Notes under the pieces: model-generated | Seen by the model: only the letters and a program-made list of their open reading frames with translations | Databases searched by the model: none | What the model was told of the DNA's origin: nothing | NCBI RefSeq assembly: GCF_024707505.1 | Contig: NZ_CP102604.1 | Coordinates: forward strand, 1-64,000 | Length of the DNA: 64,000 nucleotides | Source: Pantoea sp. SOD02 | GTDB taxonomy: Bacteria > Pseudomonadota > Gammaproteobacteria > Enterobacterales > Enterobacteriaceae | Reading direction: 5' to 3' | Program-made: the position numbers and the translations under genes | Shown: one piece after another, positions 20,504 to 28,082 of the stretch | Layout of the letters: each line of letters starts with the position of its first letter | Numbering within the stretch: position 1 is the stretch's first letter

Positions 20504-21304
20504 TTAACTCCAGGCGATGGCGTGTTTCATTTTTTTGTCGGTCAGGCCAAAGAAGAAGCCCATGGTGATGCGCGTGTCGCCTTCCACGCGATCAATTTCG
20601 TGATAAAACGCAGGGTTAAACAGATAGATATCGCCACTGCGCGGTGAGAACTCGCACACCTCGCTGTGTTCGATGACGCCGGTTTGATAACCGAGCTCGC
20701 CCGGCGTTTTGTAGTACTCATCCACCGGCTGCCACTTCTTATTGAAGATGCGCAGCTCGCCGCCGGCGTTGCACTCCTGCAAACAGACCACGCAGCTGAG
20801 TTGATGCAGGATGTGGGTCACCGCCAATCCGCTGCCGGCGGCATCGCGCACGATGTTGTCGTTATGCAGGGGATTGGCGACGCCGTTTGCGTGGAAGCGC
20901 ACAATCGAACCGGCGTAATCGCCCAGTTCAGGTTCGTTAGCGGTTTGCAGGCTTTCCAGGCGCAGCGCGTGCTTAACCCAGTTGTAGATTTGCTCGCGCA
21001 GGCAGTGCAGCGACGGCGGCAGCGCGGGCTGAATATCGCGCAGCTCGGTAAAGTAGTTTTCCGGCGCAGCGGTGTGCTTCGCCAGATAAGGGCCAAGCGT
21101 GGTCAGCGCGCCGTTCGGATAGTGCGACACCCGCACCTGTTCGCGACACTGCTGCAAATCATCTACCACCGCTGCGCGCACGTCCGGCGTGAGGAAGTTA
21201 CGTAATACCAGCAGCGGCACGCGCGCGGTGACGATGTCATCCAGCCAGGTGCTTTCCACAAACATGTTCGGATGAATAACGCGGATCTGATTGAAAATCG
21301 CCAT
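20504..21304 (-). CDS. Fe(II)/2-oxoglutarate-dependent oxygenase
   Basis: About 266 residues with the facial triad HND...H and the 2-oxoglutarate arginine: His150, Asp152, His238 and Arg248 in numbering from an upstream GTG. These read PLHNDN, FYHEIDRV and TRITMGFFFG. Such enzymes hydroxylate, desaturate or cyclise small molecules or peptides. A GTG at 21313 would overlap the previous gene by 4 bases, but the GGGGAG ribosome site abuts it and is well spaced (8 bases) for the ATG at 21304, which I prefer. It follows the glutamine amidotransferase gene in the operon. The substrate is unknown. Confidence 0.87.
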   Translation of the reverse strand: MAIFNQIRVIHPNMFVESTWLDDIVTARVPLLVLRNFLTPDVRAAVVDDLQQCREQVRVSHYPNGALTTLGPYLAKHTAAPENYFTELRDIQPALPPSLHCLREQIYNWVKHALRLESLQTANEPELGDYAGSIVRFHANGVANPLHNDNIVRDAAGSGLAVTHILHQLSCVVCLQECNAGGELRIFNKKWQPVDEYYKTPGELGYQTGVIEHSEVCEFSPRSGDIYLFNPAFYHEIDRVEGDTRITMGFFFGLTDKKMKHAIAWS

Positions 21305-21309
21305 GTTGA

Positions 21310-22017
21310 TCACTCCCCAATAGGAAATTCATGAAGTTCATGGTTACTCATACGACGCCATTCAGACGCCGTGCCCAGTGCTGAAATTGGTTCAGAAGAG
21401 ATGAAAGTGGTGTTGTTGTTCTGTAAGCGGTGCAGCGTGAAATAGTTGGGATAGGGCGTATCGTCGGGATGCCATTGCCACGCCCAGGCTTTATCGCGGG
21501 TGACAAAAATGGCGTTGGCCGAACTGCCGCCCGGCGCGACCTGCGCCATCTTGTCGCGCAGATAATCGCGGGTGAAATCGGCGGGCGTGGCGCGATCCAC
21601 TACATATTCCAGATACTCAGCGGAATCAAAACGCGACTCCGCCATGCCCAATTGCTGATAGACGGTGGGCAAAAAACCGTTATGCATCATGTACCACTGC
21701 GTTGCGCCGCTGGTGCGCCACAGCGGATGGGAAAATTCGATACCGTGATTTTTGCTCAGCGTGGCGTGGCGTACATGCACCGCCAGAAAGCGGCCGCGCA
21801 GGCGATCAACATCAATGGTCGGCAACGCATCGGCGAAGGTGCCGGTGCCGTGCAGCGTGCGAATGTGCCCTTGTTCCAGCCATAAACAGCCCCAACCGTT
21901 GGGATGCTGTTTAATCGGACCTTCGTGCGTGGCGGTCTCGCCGCAGCTCATGGCACGCGCGGCGTCCAGCACTGCAGCGGCATCAAATTGGCCGTGCGCC
22001 GCAATCATTCTGCACAT
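21310..22017 (-). CDS. Class II glutamine amidotransferase (YafJ/EgtC-like)
   Basis: 235-residue Ntn-hydrolase domain whose catalytic Cys2 is exposed after removal of Met1 (MCRMIAAHG). It has the glutamine-binding features VRHATLSKNHGIEFSHPLW and WYMMHNGFLP, the oxyanion Asn-Gly. It could release ammonia from glutamine for a partner ligase or hydrolyse a gamma-glutamyl amide, as EgtC does. The N-terminus overlaps the ATP-grasp gene by 13 bases, and GGAGAG lies 7 bases upstream of the ATG. No synthetase domain is fused; the PP-loop protein two genes upstream may play that part. Confidence 0.88.
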   Translation of the reverse strand: MCRMIAAHGQFDAAAVLDAARAMSCGETATHEGPIKQHPNGWGCLWLEQGHIRTLHGTGTFADALPTIDVDRLRGRFLAVHVRHATLSKNHGIEFSHPLWRTSGATQWYMMHNGFLPTVYQQLGMAESRFDSAEYLEYVVDRATPADFTRDYLRDKMAQVAPGGSSANAIFVTRDKAWAWQWHPDDTPYPNYFTLHRLQNNNTTFISSEPISALGTASEWRRMSNHELHEFPIGE

Positions 22018-23282
22018 AGTAAATCTCTCCGTGTGGTGAGCGATGAGACCTCAAGAATCTGATGGAACACCGCCAGAATTTCGTCGCGGCTGGTTGCGGC
22101 GAGGCGGAAGGTGGCGAGAATGCCGGCGTGGCGGGTTAAATCGGCATACAGCGAAGAGCGCGGCGAAACCGCCAGCGCGGGCAGATTGAGCGGTGGCAAC
22201 AGCTGACCGCGTTGATGCTGTTCGATCCAGCGTTCAGCCGCGTCATATTGCAAGCGCTGACGCAAACGCACGCGGCCCACCGCCTGCGGCTGCGGCGGGA
22301 AATGCAGCGGCGGCATGCCGTGACCGGCTTCGATGTGAAACGCCACTTCTGCCCAGTTGATGCCGGTGACTTCCTGCACCAGATTCACCACGCCCATGCC
22401 GGAAAGGCGGAAGCCCATTTCGAGGAAGTGCGGTTCGCCGTTGACCAAAATAAAGTCGATATGAAACGCGCCCTGGCGATAGCCGAAGGTTTCGCAGCAG
22501 AAGCTCATCAGGCTGGTAAAGCTGGCGGGCAGCTGTTGCGCCGCGACCGCCACATGGCCGGATTCGTAAAAACTGACGCAGCCATCGGCATCGCTATGGT
22601 GTTCGATCACCTTTTGGCAGCAGGTCAGCGCCACGGCGTGGCCGTCCGCCACCACGCCTTGCAGCGAATACTCATCGCCCGCCAGCCAGCTCTCAACGAT
22701 AAATCCGCTGAAGCCGCGCCCGCCGTAATTCATGGTATCGACCAGCTTGCCGATCACCGCATCGAGCTGGCTGGCCTCTTTCACCAGCCAGATGCCAAGG
22801 CCGCCGCCGCCATCAACCGGCTTGATCACGCAGGGATAGAGCAGCGCTTCACGCGCATCGCGGATGCTGAGCGGCGAGGCAAAAAAGCGAAACTCCGGTT
22901 GCGGAAAGCGCTGCCAGGCTTTACGCAACGCCATGCGCTGCGCGTACTTATCTGGCGGAATAAAGCTCACACCGGCGTCGGGCCCAGCCAGCAGTTCGCG
23001 CACGCGGCCGGCGCTGGCGTTGTAGGCTTCAAAGCCGGCCAGCACCACGTGAGGATGCTCCATCAACCCGGCATGCAAACAGGCTTGCAGCACATCCCAC
23101 GGATTTTCCGGGCGATCGAGCCGCACAATCAGATCGAACGGCAACGGGATGCTCAGCGATTGGTAATCGACGAAGTCGCCCATCTCCGCCAGCACGGTAA
23201 AGTAGCCCTCGCGTTTGGCCACCGCGCAGTAAGGATTTTGTCCGTCGCGGGTGGCGCCAATCTGCAGGAAAATCTTTCTCAT
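22005..23282 (-). CDS. ATP-grasp domain ligase
   Basis: 425-residue ATP-grasp enzyme, the class that joins a carboxylate to an amine through an acyl-phosphate. The central fold has YPCVIKPVDGGGGLGIWLV (ATP-binding lysine and glycine loop), FIVESWLAGDEYSLQG and HIDFILVNGEPHFLEMGFRLSG (metal-binding Glu and Arg). An N-terminal pre-ATP-grasp domain and a C-terminal lid-like domain flank it. It resembles amino-acid ligases of peptide natural-product pathways more than housekeeping enzymes. It lies 17 bases after the PP-loop gene and overlaps the amidotransferase gene. Confidence 0.88.
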   Translation of the reverse strand: MRKIFLQIGATRDGQNPYCAVAKREGYFTVLAEMGDFVDYQSLSIPLPFDLIVRLDRPENPWDVLQACLHAGLMEHPHVVLAGFEAYNASAGRVRELLAGPDAGVSFIPPDKYAQRMALRKAWQRFPQPEFRFFASPLSIRDAREALLYPCVIKPVDGGGGLGIWLVKEASQLDAVIGKLVDTMNYGGRGFSGFIVESWLAGDEYSLQGVVADGHAVALTCCQKVIEHHSDADGCVSFYESGHVAVAAQQLPASFTSLMSFCCETFGYRQGAFHIDFILVNGEPHFLEMGFRLSGMGVVNLVQEVTGINWAEVAFHIEAGHGMPPLHFPPQPQAVGRVRLRQRLQYDAAERWIEQHQRGQLLPPLNLPALAVSPRSSLYADLTRHAGILATFRLAATSRDEILAVFHQILEVSSLTTRRDLLCAE

Positions 23283-23299
23283 CGCGTTGCCTTACCGGG

Positions 23300-24766
23300 T
23301 TAACGCCCGGAGATCACTTCAGTGACGACGTCTTGCATCACACCGTTATTCACCTGAATCACTGCTTTGTGCGGGTCAAAACGCAGCACGCGCGAAAGCG
23401 CATCGCCGCGCTGATCGTCCAGCAGTGAACTCACCTGCGCGCTGCGCCAGCAGTGACGCATCTGCGCCACGGTCAAACCAGAAAGTTGCTCCAGCTGCTG
23501 CGCCAGCAACAGATCGTCGCTTTCGCCGCGCAGCAGGGCGCGCACCGCCGCTTCGTCCGGCGCATCGACCAGCTGCTGCAGCCAGCTTTTCAGCTGATGG
23601 CCTTCGGCGATAAATGGCGAATAGATCATGCAAACCAGTTGGGTTTCATTGAGGCCAAATGCTTGTTCGGCGAACTGCGCAGCGCGCTGGCGGGCGCGCT
23701 TAATCGCCTCATCGTCCTGATAGCGTGCCGCCATCTCATCGATCAGCTGCGGCGGGAAATCCTTTTTCACCATCAGCCCGAGCGCAAAGCGCACATATTC
23801 GCGAATGCCTTCGGCGTAGCTACGCTGCAACAGCGTCTCCGCTCGCAGACCGCGAATATGTGCCATTAACGTCGGGTTACCGCAGTCCGATTCGGAGAAG
23901 CTGAACATCAGCTCATCAAAGCGGAAATGCATAAATTCGGTCAGTAGCGCCCAGTGCGCACCGGCTTCATACGCGGTGTCTTGATAGATGTTGAAGAACA
24001 GCGGATCGCGTTCCAGCTGCCAGGTAATGCGGTGCGCGGGTGTCACCTGGTCGGCGCCGTAGATATCGGCGAAATAGCGCTCGGCCACGCCATCCAGCGT
24101 CTGCAGGAAGCCGCTAAAGCCGCGCGATTTATCCGCCACCGGCGCATCAAACAGCCGCGAAAGATGGCGCGCCCATGCCAGATAAGCGGTTTGTTCCTGC
24201 GGCGAATCGCCGGTGATGATCACATCAACGCCGCCGTCGTAATGCGCCGCCAGGCCAAACGAGTTCACCATGCTGAGATTACAGGCGTTACAAAAGGTAG
24301 AGCGCGCATCGGCGCGGAAGCGGTGGCCATTCATCAGTACATCGTTGCGATTCTGCTGGCGCACGCTGTCGGGCATCGGTAAATGACGATCGAAGTGACG
24401 GATTTGCAGGCCGTCGGTCACCAGACATTCGGTAAAGTCATCATCGGGGATGTGCAGCGCGCGGTATACGCGATCGATATTCTCCATCACGCTGTCGTTC
24501 ATCGCCGCATGACGGTTGGTGCTGATGCGCAGCTGAAAGGTGCTGCCGTGCTGCTGCCAGATCAGCCCCTGAATGTAGCGCACGTACGCCACCATATAGC
24601 TGCTGTCTTTGCCACCGCCGTAGGCCAGCAGCACGCGGTTATTTGCCGGGTGCGCGGCGTCGGGAAGTGCGGCCAATAAACGACGTGAACAGTGTTGCGC
24701 TGAATCGATAATCGTGGGAGTGAGATATCCACTAATCTCTCGCATCATGGTGGACAGATTATTCAT
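23300..24766 (-). CDS. PP-loop ATPase with a CxxC motif
   Basis: 488-residue protein with a PP-loop signature YGGGKDSS (residues 49-56), the ATP pyrophosphatase motif used by asparagine synthetase, tRNA-thiolating enzymes and NAD synthase to adenylate a substrate. A CNAC pair (Cys159, Cys162) and ITGDSPQEQTAYLAW follow. The long C-terminal half (about 280-488) matches nothing I recognise. It is the first gene of the six-gene operon. With the separate class II amidotransferase it could act like a split asparagine-synthetase pair. Exact reaction unknown. Confidence 0.82.
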   Translation of the reverse strand: MNNLSTMMREISGYLTPTIIDSAQHCSRRLLAALPDAAHPANNRVLLAYGGGKDSSYMVAYVRYIQGLIWQQHGSTFQLRISTNRHAAMNDSVMENIDRVYRALHIPDDDFTECLVTDGLQIRHFDRHLPMPDSVRQQNRNDVLMNGHRFRADARSTFCNACNLSMVNSFGLAAHYDGGVDVIITGDSPQEQTAYLAWARHLSRLFDAPVADKSRGFSGFLQTLDGVAERYFADIYGADQVTPAHRITWQLERDPLFFNIYQDTAYEAGAHWALLTEFMHFRFDELMFSFSESDCGNPTLMAHIRGLRAETLLQRSYAEGIREYVRFALGLMVKKDFPPQLIDEMAARYQDDEAIKRARQRAAQFAEQAFGLNETQLVCMIYSPFIAEGHQLKSWLQQLVDAPDEAAVRALLRGESDDLLLAQQLEQLSGLTVAQMRHCWRSAQVSSLLDDQRGDALSRVLRFDPHKAVIQVNNGVMQDVVTEVISGR

Positions 24767-24790
24767 TTTTCACTTCATCCTTTGGCTAAT

Positions 24791-24820
24791 AAAAACGCTG
24801 TTGCCGTGCTGGCGGCAACA
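24791..24820 (-). promoter_or_regulatory. Attenuator-like hairpin in the leader of the six-gene operon
   Basis: Read on the minus strand, TGTTGCC...GGCAACA (24820-24799) forms a hairpin followed three bases later by a run of five T, then ATT, just upstream of the first operon gene. If the promoter lies further upstream this is a leader terminator. Confidence 0.6.
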
Positions 24821-24880
24821 GACGGGAAATGGGCCACGAAGGTGCTACGGAATGAATTTTTTAGTCGGAAGCGGCACTGC

Positions 24881-24913
24881 AACTAATGCGTATGGTTATC
24901 AATTAACTAATGC
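24881..24913. promoter_or_regulatory. Direct-repeat operator for the MocR-type regulator
   Basis: Two identical copies of AACTAATGC at 24881-24889 and 24905-24913, spaced 24 bases start to start on the same face of DNA, lie between the divergent regulator and operon. MocR-family regulators such as GabR and PdxR bind direct repeats, so this is the best candidate site. Confidence 0.68.
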
Positions 24914-24979
24914 AGCCTAAAGTACTTTGAATGTAATCTGGTGAAAACGCACAGATCCGGACGAAATAGGGTGGAACAG

Positions 24980-26416
24980 ATGGCGGGTGAAACGGAACAG
25001 GGCAGTCGTTACCGTCAAATCGCAGAGCAGATAAAACAAGCCATTCACAGCGGCTCGCTGCCGCCCGACAGTCGTTTGCCTTCGGTACGCACGCTGGCGA
25101 CGCAGTACAGCGTCAGCATGACCACCGCGCTGAAAACATTACGTACCCTTGAGGATGAGCACTACGCGGTGGCGCGTCCTAAGTCCGGTTTTTTTGTCGC
25201 CCCGCGACCTGCTAATAAAACGTTTCCCACCGTAATCAACGAGCAAGCGCGCGAAGTGGCGCCGCTCGACGAGCAAACCGAGTTGCATCTGGCGATGCTC
25301 GGTTCAGACTGCCGCGTGCGGCTGGATCTGGCTAACGGCGACATCTCACTCTATCCGGTGAAGAAGATTGGTTTGCTGATGCGCCAGATGGGATACAGCA
25401 AACCGGCGCTGCTCGGCAACACCGTGAAAGGCACCGGCTATGCGCCGCTGAAAAATGAAATTGCGCGTCGCGCGGTGGATTATGGCTGCAATATCAACGC
25501 TGATGACATCCTGATCACCAACGGTTGCATCGAAGCGATTTCGCTGGCGCTGCGCGCCACCACGCGGCCTGGCGATATCGTTGCGGTGGAGTCGCCCTGC
25601 TATTTCGTGCTGCTGCAGATGCTGCATAACCTCAATCTGCGGGTGATTGAGGTAGAAGCCGGGCCGGAAGGCTACGTCAATGTGGAGAAACTCACCGCGC
25701 TGTTTCAGCGCAAAGCGGTGCAGGCCTATCTCACCATTAACAACATCAATAATCCGCTGGGCAAAAGCATTCCCAACGAGCAGAAGGCCTATATTGCGCG
25801 TCAGGCCGACGAGAACGATGTGGTGATCATTGAAGATGATATCTTCGGCGATACCGCATTCGGTGAACGCCGTCCGTTCCCGATGCGCGCCTTCAGCCCG
25901 AACGCTATTTTGTGCAGCGGCTTCTCGAAAACCGTCGCACCCGGCATTCGCATTGGCTGGGTGCACAGCAGCAACTACATGCGCAAAATCGCCTCGCTGA
26001 AATACACCACCAGCATGGGCACGTCGGTATTGTCACAAGCGGCGATTGCCGAACTGCTGCGCAGCGGCGGCTACGATGCGCATCTGCGTAAGCTACGGCG
26101 TGAGCTGAAGAATCAAATCCAGCATATGCGTCAGGCGGTGCTGCGCTACTTCCCGCCGGGCACGCGGGTTTCTGATCCTGAAGGCGGCTATGTGTTGTGG
26201 GTGGAAATGCCGATCGGCGCGTTGAATGTGCGCGCGCTGTTTCTCAAAGCGCGCAATGCGGGCATCGGTATCGCGCCGGGGCACATTTTCGCCACCGATC
26301 ACCGCTACGATCACTGTTTTCGACTCAATGCCGGGTTTGGCTGGAATGCCGAAGTGGAGGAGGCGATTCAGCAGCTGGCGCAGTGGTGCCAGTTGTCGCT
26401 GGGGGCAGCGATGTAA
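24980..26416 (+). CDS. MocR-type regulator (GntR helix-turn-helix + aminotransferase domain)
   Basis: About 478 residues. The N-terminal GntR winged helix (RYRQIAEQIKQAIHSG, LPSVRTLATQYSVSMTTALKTL) is joined to a type I PLP aminotransferase fold. The Schiff-base lysine is in LCSGFSKTVAPGIRIGW, and NNINNPLGKSI and EDDIFGD mark the cofactor pocket. Such regulators sense amino-acid-like or PLP-related ligands. The ATG at 24980 has AGGGTGGA upstream; GTG starts at 24941 and 24971 have weaker support. It is divergent from the six-gene operon by about 200 bases and is its likely regulator. Confidence 0.9.
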   Translation: MAGETEQGSRYRQIAEQIKQAIHSGSLPPDSRLPSVRTLATQYSVSMTTALKTLRTLEDEHYAVARPKSGFFVAPRPANKTFPTVINEQAREVAPLDEQTELHLAMLGSDCRVRLDLANGDISLYPVKKIGLLMRQMGYSKPALLGNTVKGTGYAPLKNEIARRAVDYGCNINADDILITNGCIEAISLALRATTRPGDIVAVESPCYFVLLQMLHNLNLRVIEVEAGPEGYVNVEKLTALFQRKAVQAYLTINNINNPLGKSIPNEQKAYIARQADENDVVIIEDDIFGDTAFGERRPFPMRAFSPNAILCSGFSKTVAPGIRIGWVHSSNYMRKIASLKYTTSMGTSVLSQAAIAELLRSGGYDAHLRKLRRELKNQIQHMRQAVLRYFPPGTRVSDPEGGYVLWVEMPIGALNVRALFLKARNAGIGIAPGHIFATDHRYDHCFRLNAGFGWNAEVEEAIQQLAQWCQLSLGAAM

Positions 26417-26786
26417 AAATACTCTGAATAGCGTAAATAGAATAAACGGCAAAGAAAAAACTTTGTCGGCATTCTCCATTTAATAATGTAAACGATTCAT
26501 TAAAATCTTCTTTTAACATAAACAACTAATCTAATAGTTATGGGTAACTTTAATCTTAATCTTTGCCCGGTAAGAAATGTGCAAGAGAATAGCACGAATT
26601 GCATGGTTTAAATTAAATTATAAAAACAATGATTTAGGTAAACACATTGCTTCTTCCCTTAATTGTTATTACAACAACAGCTAATTAATCCGTAGAAAAA
26701 ACACTTTGCACGAAATAAAAAGTGAGGTATTAATTCAATCGCTGTATAGGTATGTGTAATTACAAAATTGAACAAAGGAGCTGTTT
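26417..26786 (+). promoter_or_regulatory. AT-rich upstream region of the microcin locus
   Basis: 370 bases, strongly AT-rich compared with the flanks, with no convincing gene. A weak promoter-like pair TTGCAC (26706-26711) and TATTAA (26728-26733) with a 16-base spacer lies upstream of the microcin gene, whose ribosome site AAAGGAG is at 26774-26780. The base composition marks the left edge of an acquired island. Confidence 0.5.
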
Positions 26787-27119
26787 ATGAAAGTAATTGA
26801 CAGAGAGTTGTTAAGTATCATTTCTGGTGGCGGTGGTCGTAATGACCCACCTTATAACTCAAGTAATAATAAAAATAACGGTAGCACTGCAGGTAACTCT
26901 GGTTACAACAACGGTTATGTGGTCGGCTGTAATAATGGCATCATTGGCGGAACTATTGCAGGGGCCGCTGGTGGAATAGTCGGCGCAGGCCTGGGAATGG
27001 TCGGTGGAGCGATAGCCGGGGGTTGTTTCACAGGAAGTGGCAACAGTAATAATAACGGTAACAGTAACTCCTCTGGAAATTGTAACTCAGGTGGAATGGG
27101 CGGTTCCTGCAGCCGATAG
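26787..27119 (+). CDS. Class II microcin precursor with double-glycine leader
   Basis: 110 residues. The 15-residue leader MKVIDRELLSIISGG has the same length and pattern as the microcin V leader, so cleavage is expected after Gly15 by the C39 peptidase encoded downstream. The mature 95 residues start with an Asn/Gly/Ser-rich stretch, then a glycine-zipper hydrophobic core (51-79, many GxxxG) likely to insert in membranes, then an Asn/Ser/Gly-rich tail. Four Cys (48, 80, 99, 108) could form two disulfides. It does not end in the Ser-rich siderophore-modified tail of class IIb microcins. I do not recognise it as a named microcin. Confidence 0.87.
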   Translation: MKVIDRELLSIISGGGGRNDPPYNSSNNKNNGSTAGNSGYNNGYVVGCNNGIIGGTIAGAAGGIVGAGLGMVGGAIAGGCFTGSGNSNNNGNSNSSGNCNSGGMGGSCSR

Positions 27120-27127
27120 ATAACCCT

Positions 27128-27152
27128 CACCCGCTCCTTATTTGTGAGCGGG
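27128..27152 (+). other. Stem-loop between microcin and immunity genes
   Basis: Perfect 9-base stem CACCCGCTC/GAGCGGGTG, loop of about 7 bases, directly after the microcin stop. No T-run follows, so it more likely stabilises the upstream message or partly reduces read-through, giving more toxin message than downstream message. Confidence 0.7.
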
Positions 27153-27168
27153 TGAAAAGGAGTTGGAT

Positions 27169-27381
27169 GTGCTTTTTTTATTCAAAAATTTTGTTTTATT
27201 CATATTTTTGATGGCTGGTTTTTTATTTATTAGTGGCGCTGGGGTTATTTCAGCGTTCTTCATTTACACCCCGCCACCTGAGTTATCAAAATTGGTCATC
27301 ATTATAACTTCATTATTATCATTTGTTTCTCTTGCTCGAAAGGTGAGTGATTATTTAGCAAAAAAATACATAAAGTCATGA
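27169..27381 (+). CDS. Small two-helix membrane protein, probable microcin immunity protein
   Basis: 70 residues from GTG at 27169, chosen because AAGGAG ends at 27162, six bases upstream. A TTG at 27163 would abut the ribosome site. Two hydrophobic helices (about 4-30 and 41-58) and a basic C-terminus (KVSDYLAKKYIKS) give a topology and size like the colicin V immunity protein Cvi. The position directly after the precursor is typical of immunity genes. No sequence family is recognised. Confidence 0.7.
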   Translation: MLFLFKNFVLFIFLMAGFLFISGAGVISAFFIYTPPPELSKLVIIITSLLSFVSLARKVSDYLAKKYIKS

Positions 27382-27411
27382 TGACGATATAATTCTAAGG
27401 GAAAAGATTGT

Positions 27412-28059
27412 ATGGAAACTAGAACCAAAAAAGAAGGTTGGTTAAACTTATCTCTTTTTCTTCTAATGTTTCTACTGACAGCCTTTCCATTACTCTTCCC
27501 CAATCGAATAGAGTTAATTGAGTCTGGATTGTTTTTACCGTATGGCTTTATGATTGAGTTTTTTGTTATTGTGCCCATTTATCTTTTAAAATTCAGGAAG
27601 AAAGAAGGCTTTGGCATCGGTAATTTTACGGTCATGCAATTCTTGATATTTTTTTCTTTGATTTTGATAATCCAGTTTATTATACCAAAGGTGTTTTTTC
27701 ATACGGATGACATTGTTAGTCAACAGGCGGTTTCGCTGCCTCTCTATACTCTTGTTCTAACGCAAATATCTTATATTCTGATGGTGCCGGTTTATGAAGA
27801 GATAGCAATCAGGGGCGGGTTATTTGGCGCGTTAACTGTTTTTTCTAACAGTAAGGTATTTTCTGCAATTATAACGTCCTTAATTTTTTCTCTGCTGCAC
27901 ACACAGTATTCAGGTTTTAAACCCCTCTTTCTTCTCTATCTTATTTCTTTAACGCTTGTTGCCGCGAGAGTCTTGTCAAAGGGATTGTTATTACCTGTAT
28001 TACTGCATACTTTTATGAACGGTATTGTGATCAATGGACATTATCTATTCAACCACTAA
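27412..28059 (+). CDS. CPBP-family intramembrane metalloprotease
   Basis: 215-residue multi-helix membrane protein with the CPBP (Abi/CAAX protease) motifs: EEIAIRG (Glu129, Glu130, Arg134), His163 in LLHTQYS and His199/Asn203 in LHTFMNG. Members in lactic-acid bacterial bacteriocin loci act as self-immunity factors or process peptides, so a second immunity role is plausible here. Codon use is AT-rich like its neighbours. It sits between the putative immunity gene and the exporter genes, 23 bases before the latter. Confidence 0.83.
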   Translation: METRTKKEGWLNLSLFLLMFLLTAFPLLFPNRIELIESGLFLPYGFMIEFFVIVPIYLLKFRKKEGFGIGNFTVMQFLIFFSLILIIQFIIPKVFFHTDDIVSQQAVSLPLYTLVLTQISYILMVPVYEEIAIRGGLFGALTVFSNSKVFSAIITSLIFSLLHTQYSGFKPLFLLYLISLTLVAARVLSKGLLLPVLLHTFMNGIVINGHYLFNH

Positions 28060-28082
28060 AAAAATAAGTAAGGAATACTGAA

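Noticed and set aside
22212..23303. 363-residue frame opposite the ATP-grasp gene
   Set aside because: His/Ala/Arg-rich shadow frame in GC-rich DNA; the minus-strand frame has clear ATP-grasp motifs.
26417..26560. Fur-box-like AT-rich stretch upstream of the microcin gene
   Set aside because: Too many mismatches to the 19-base Fur consensus to claim iron control.
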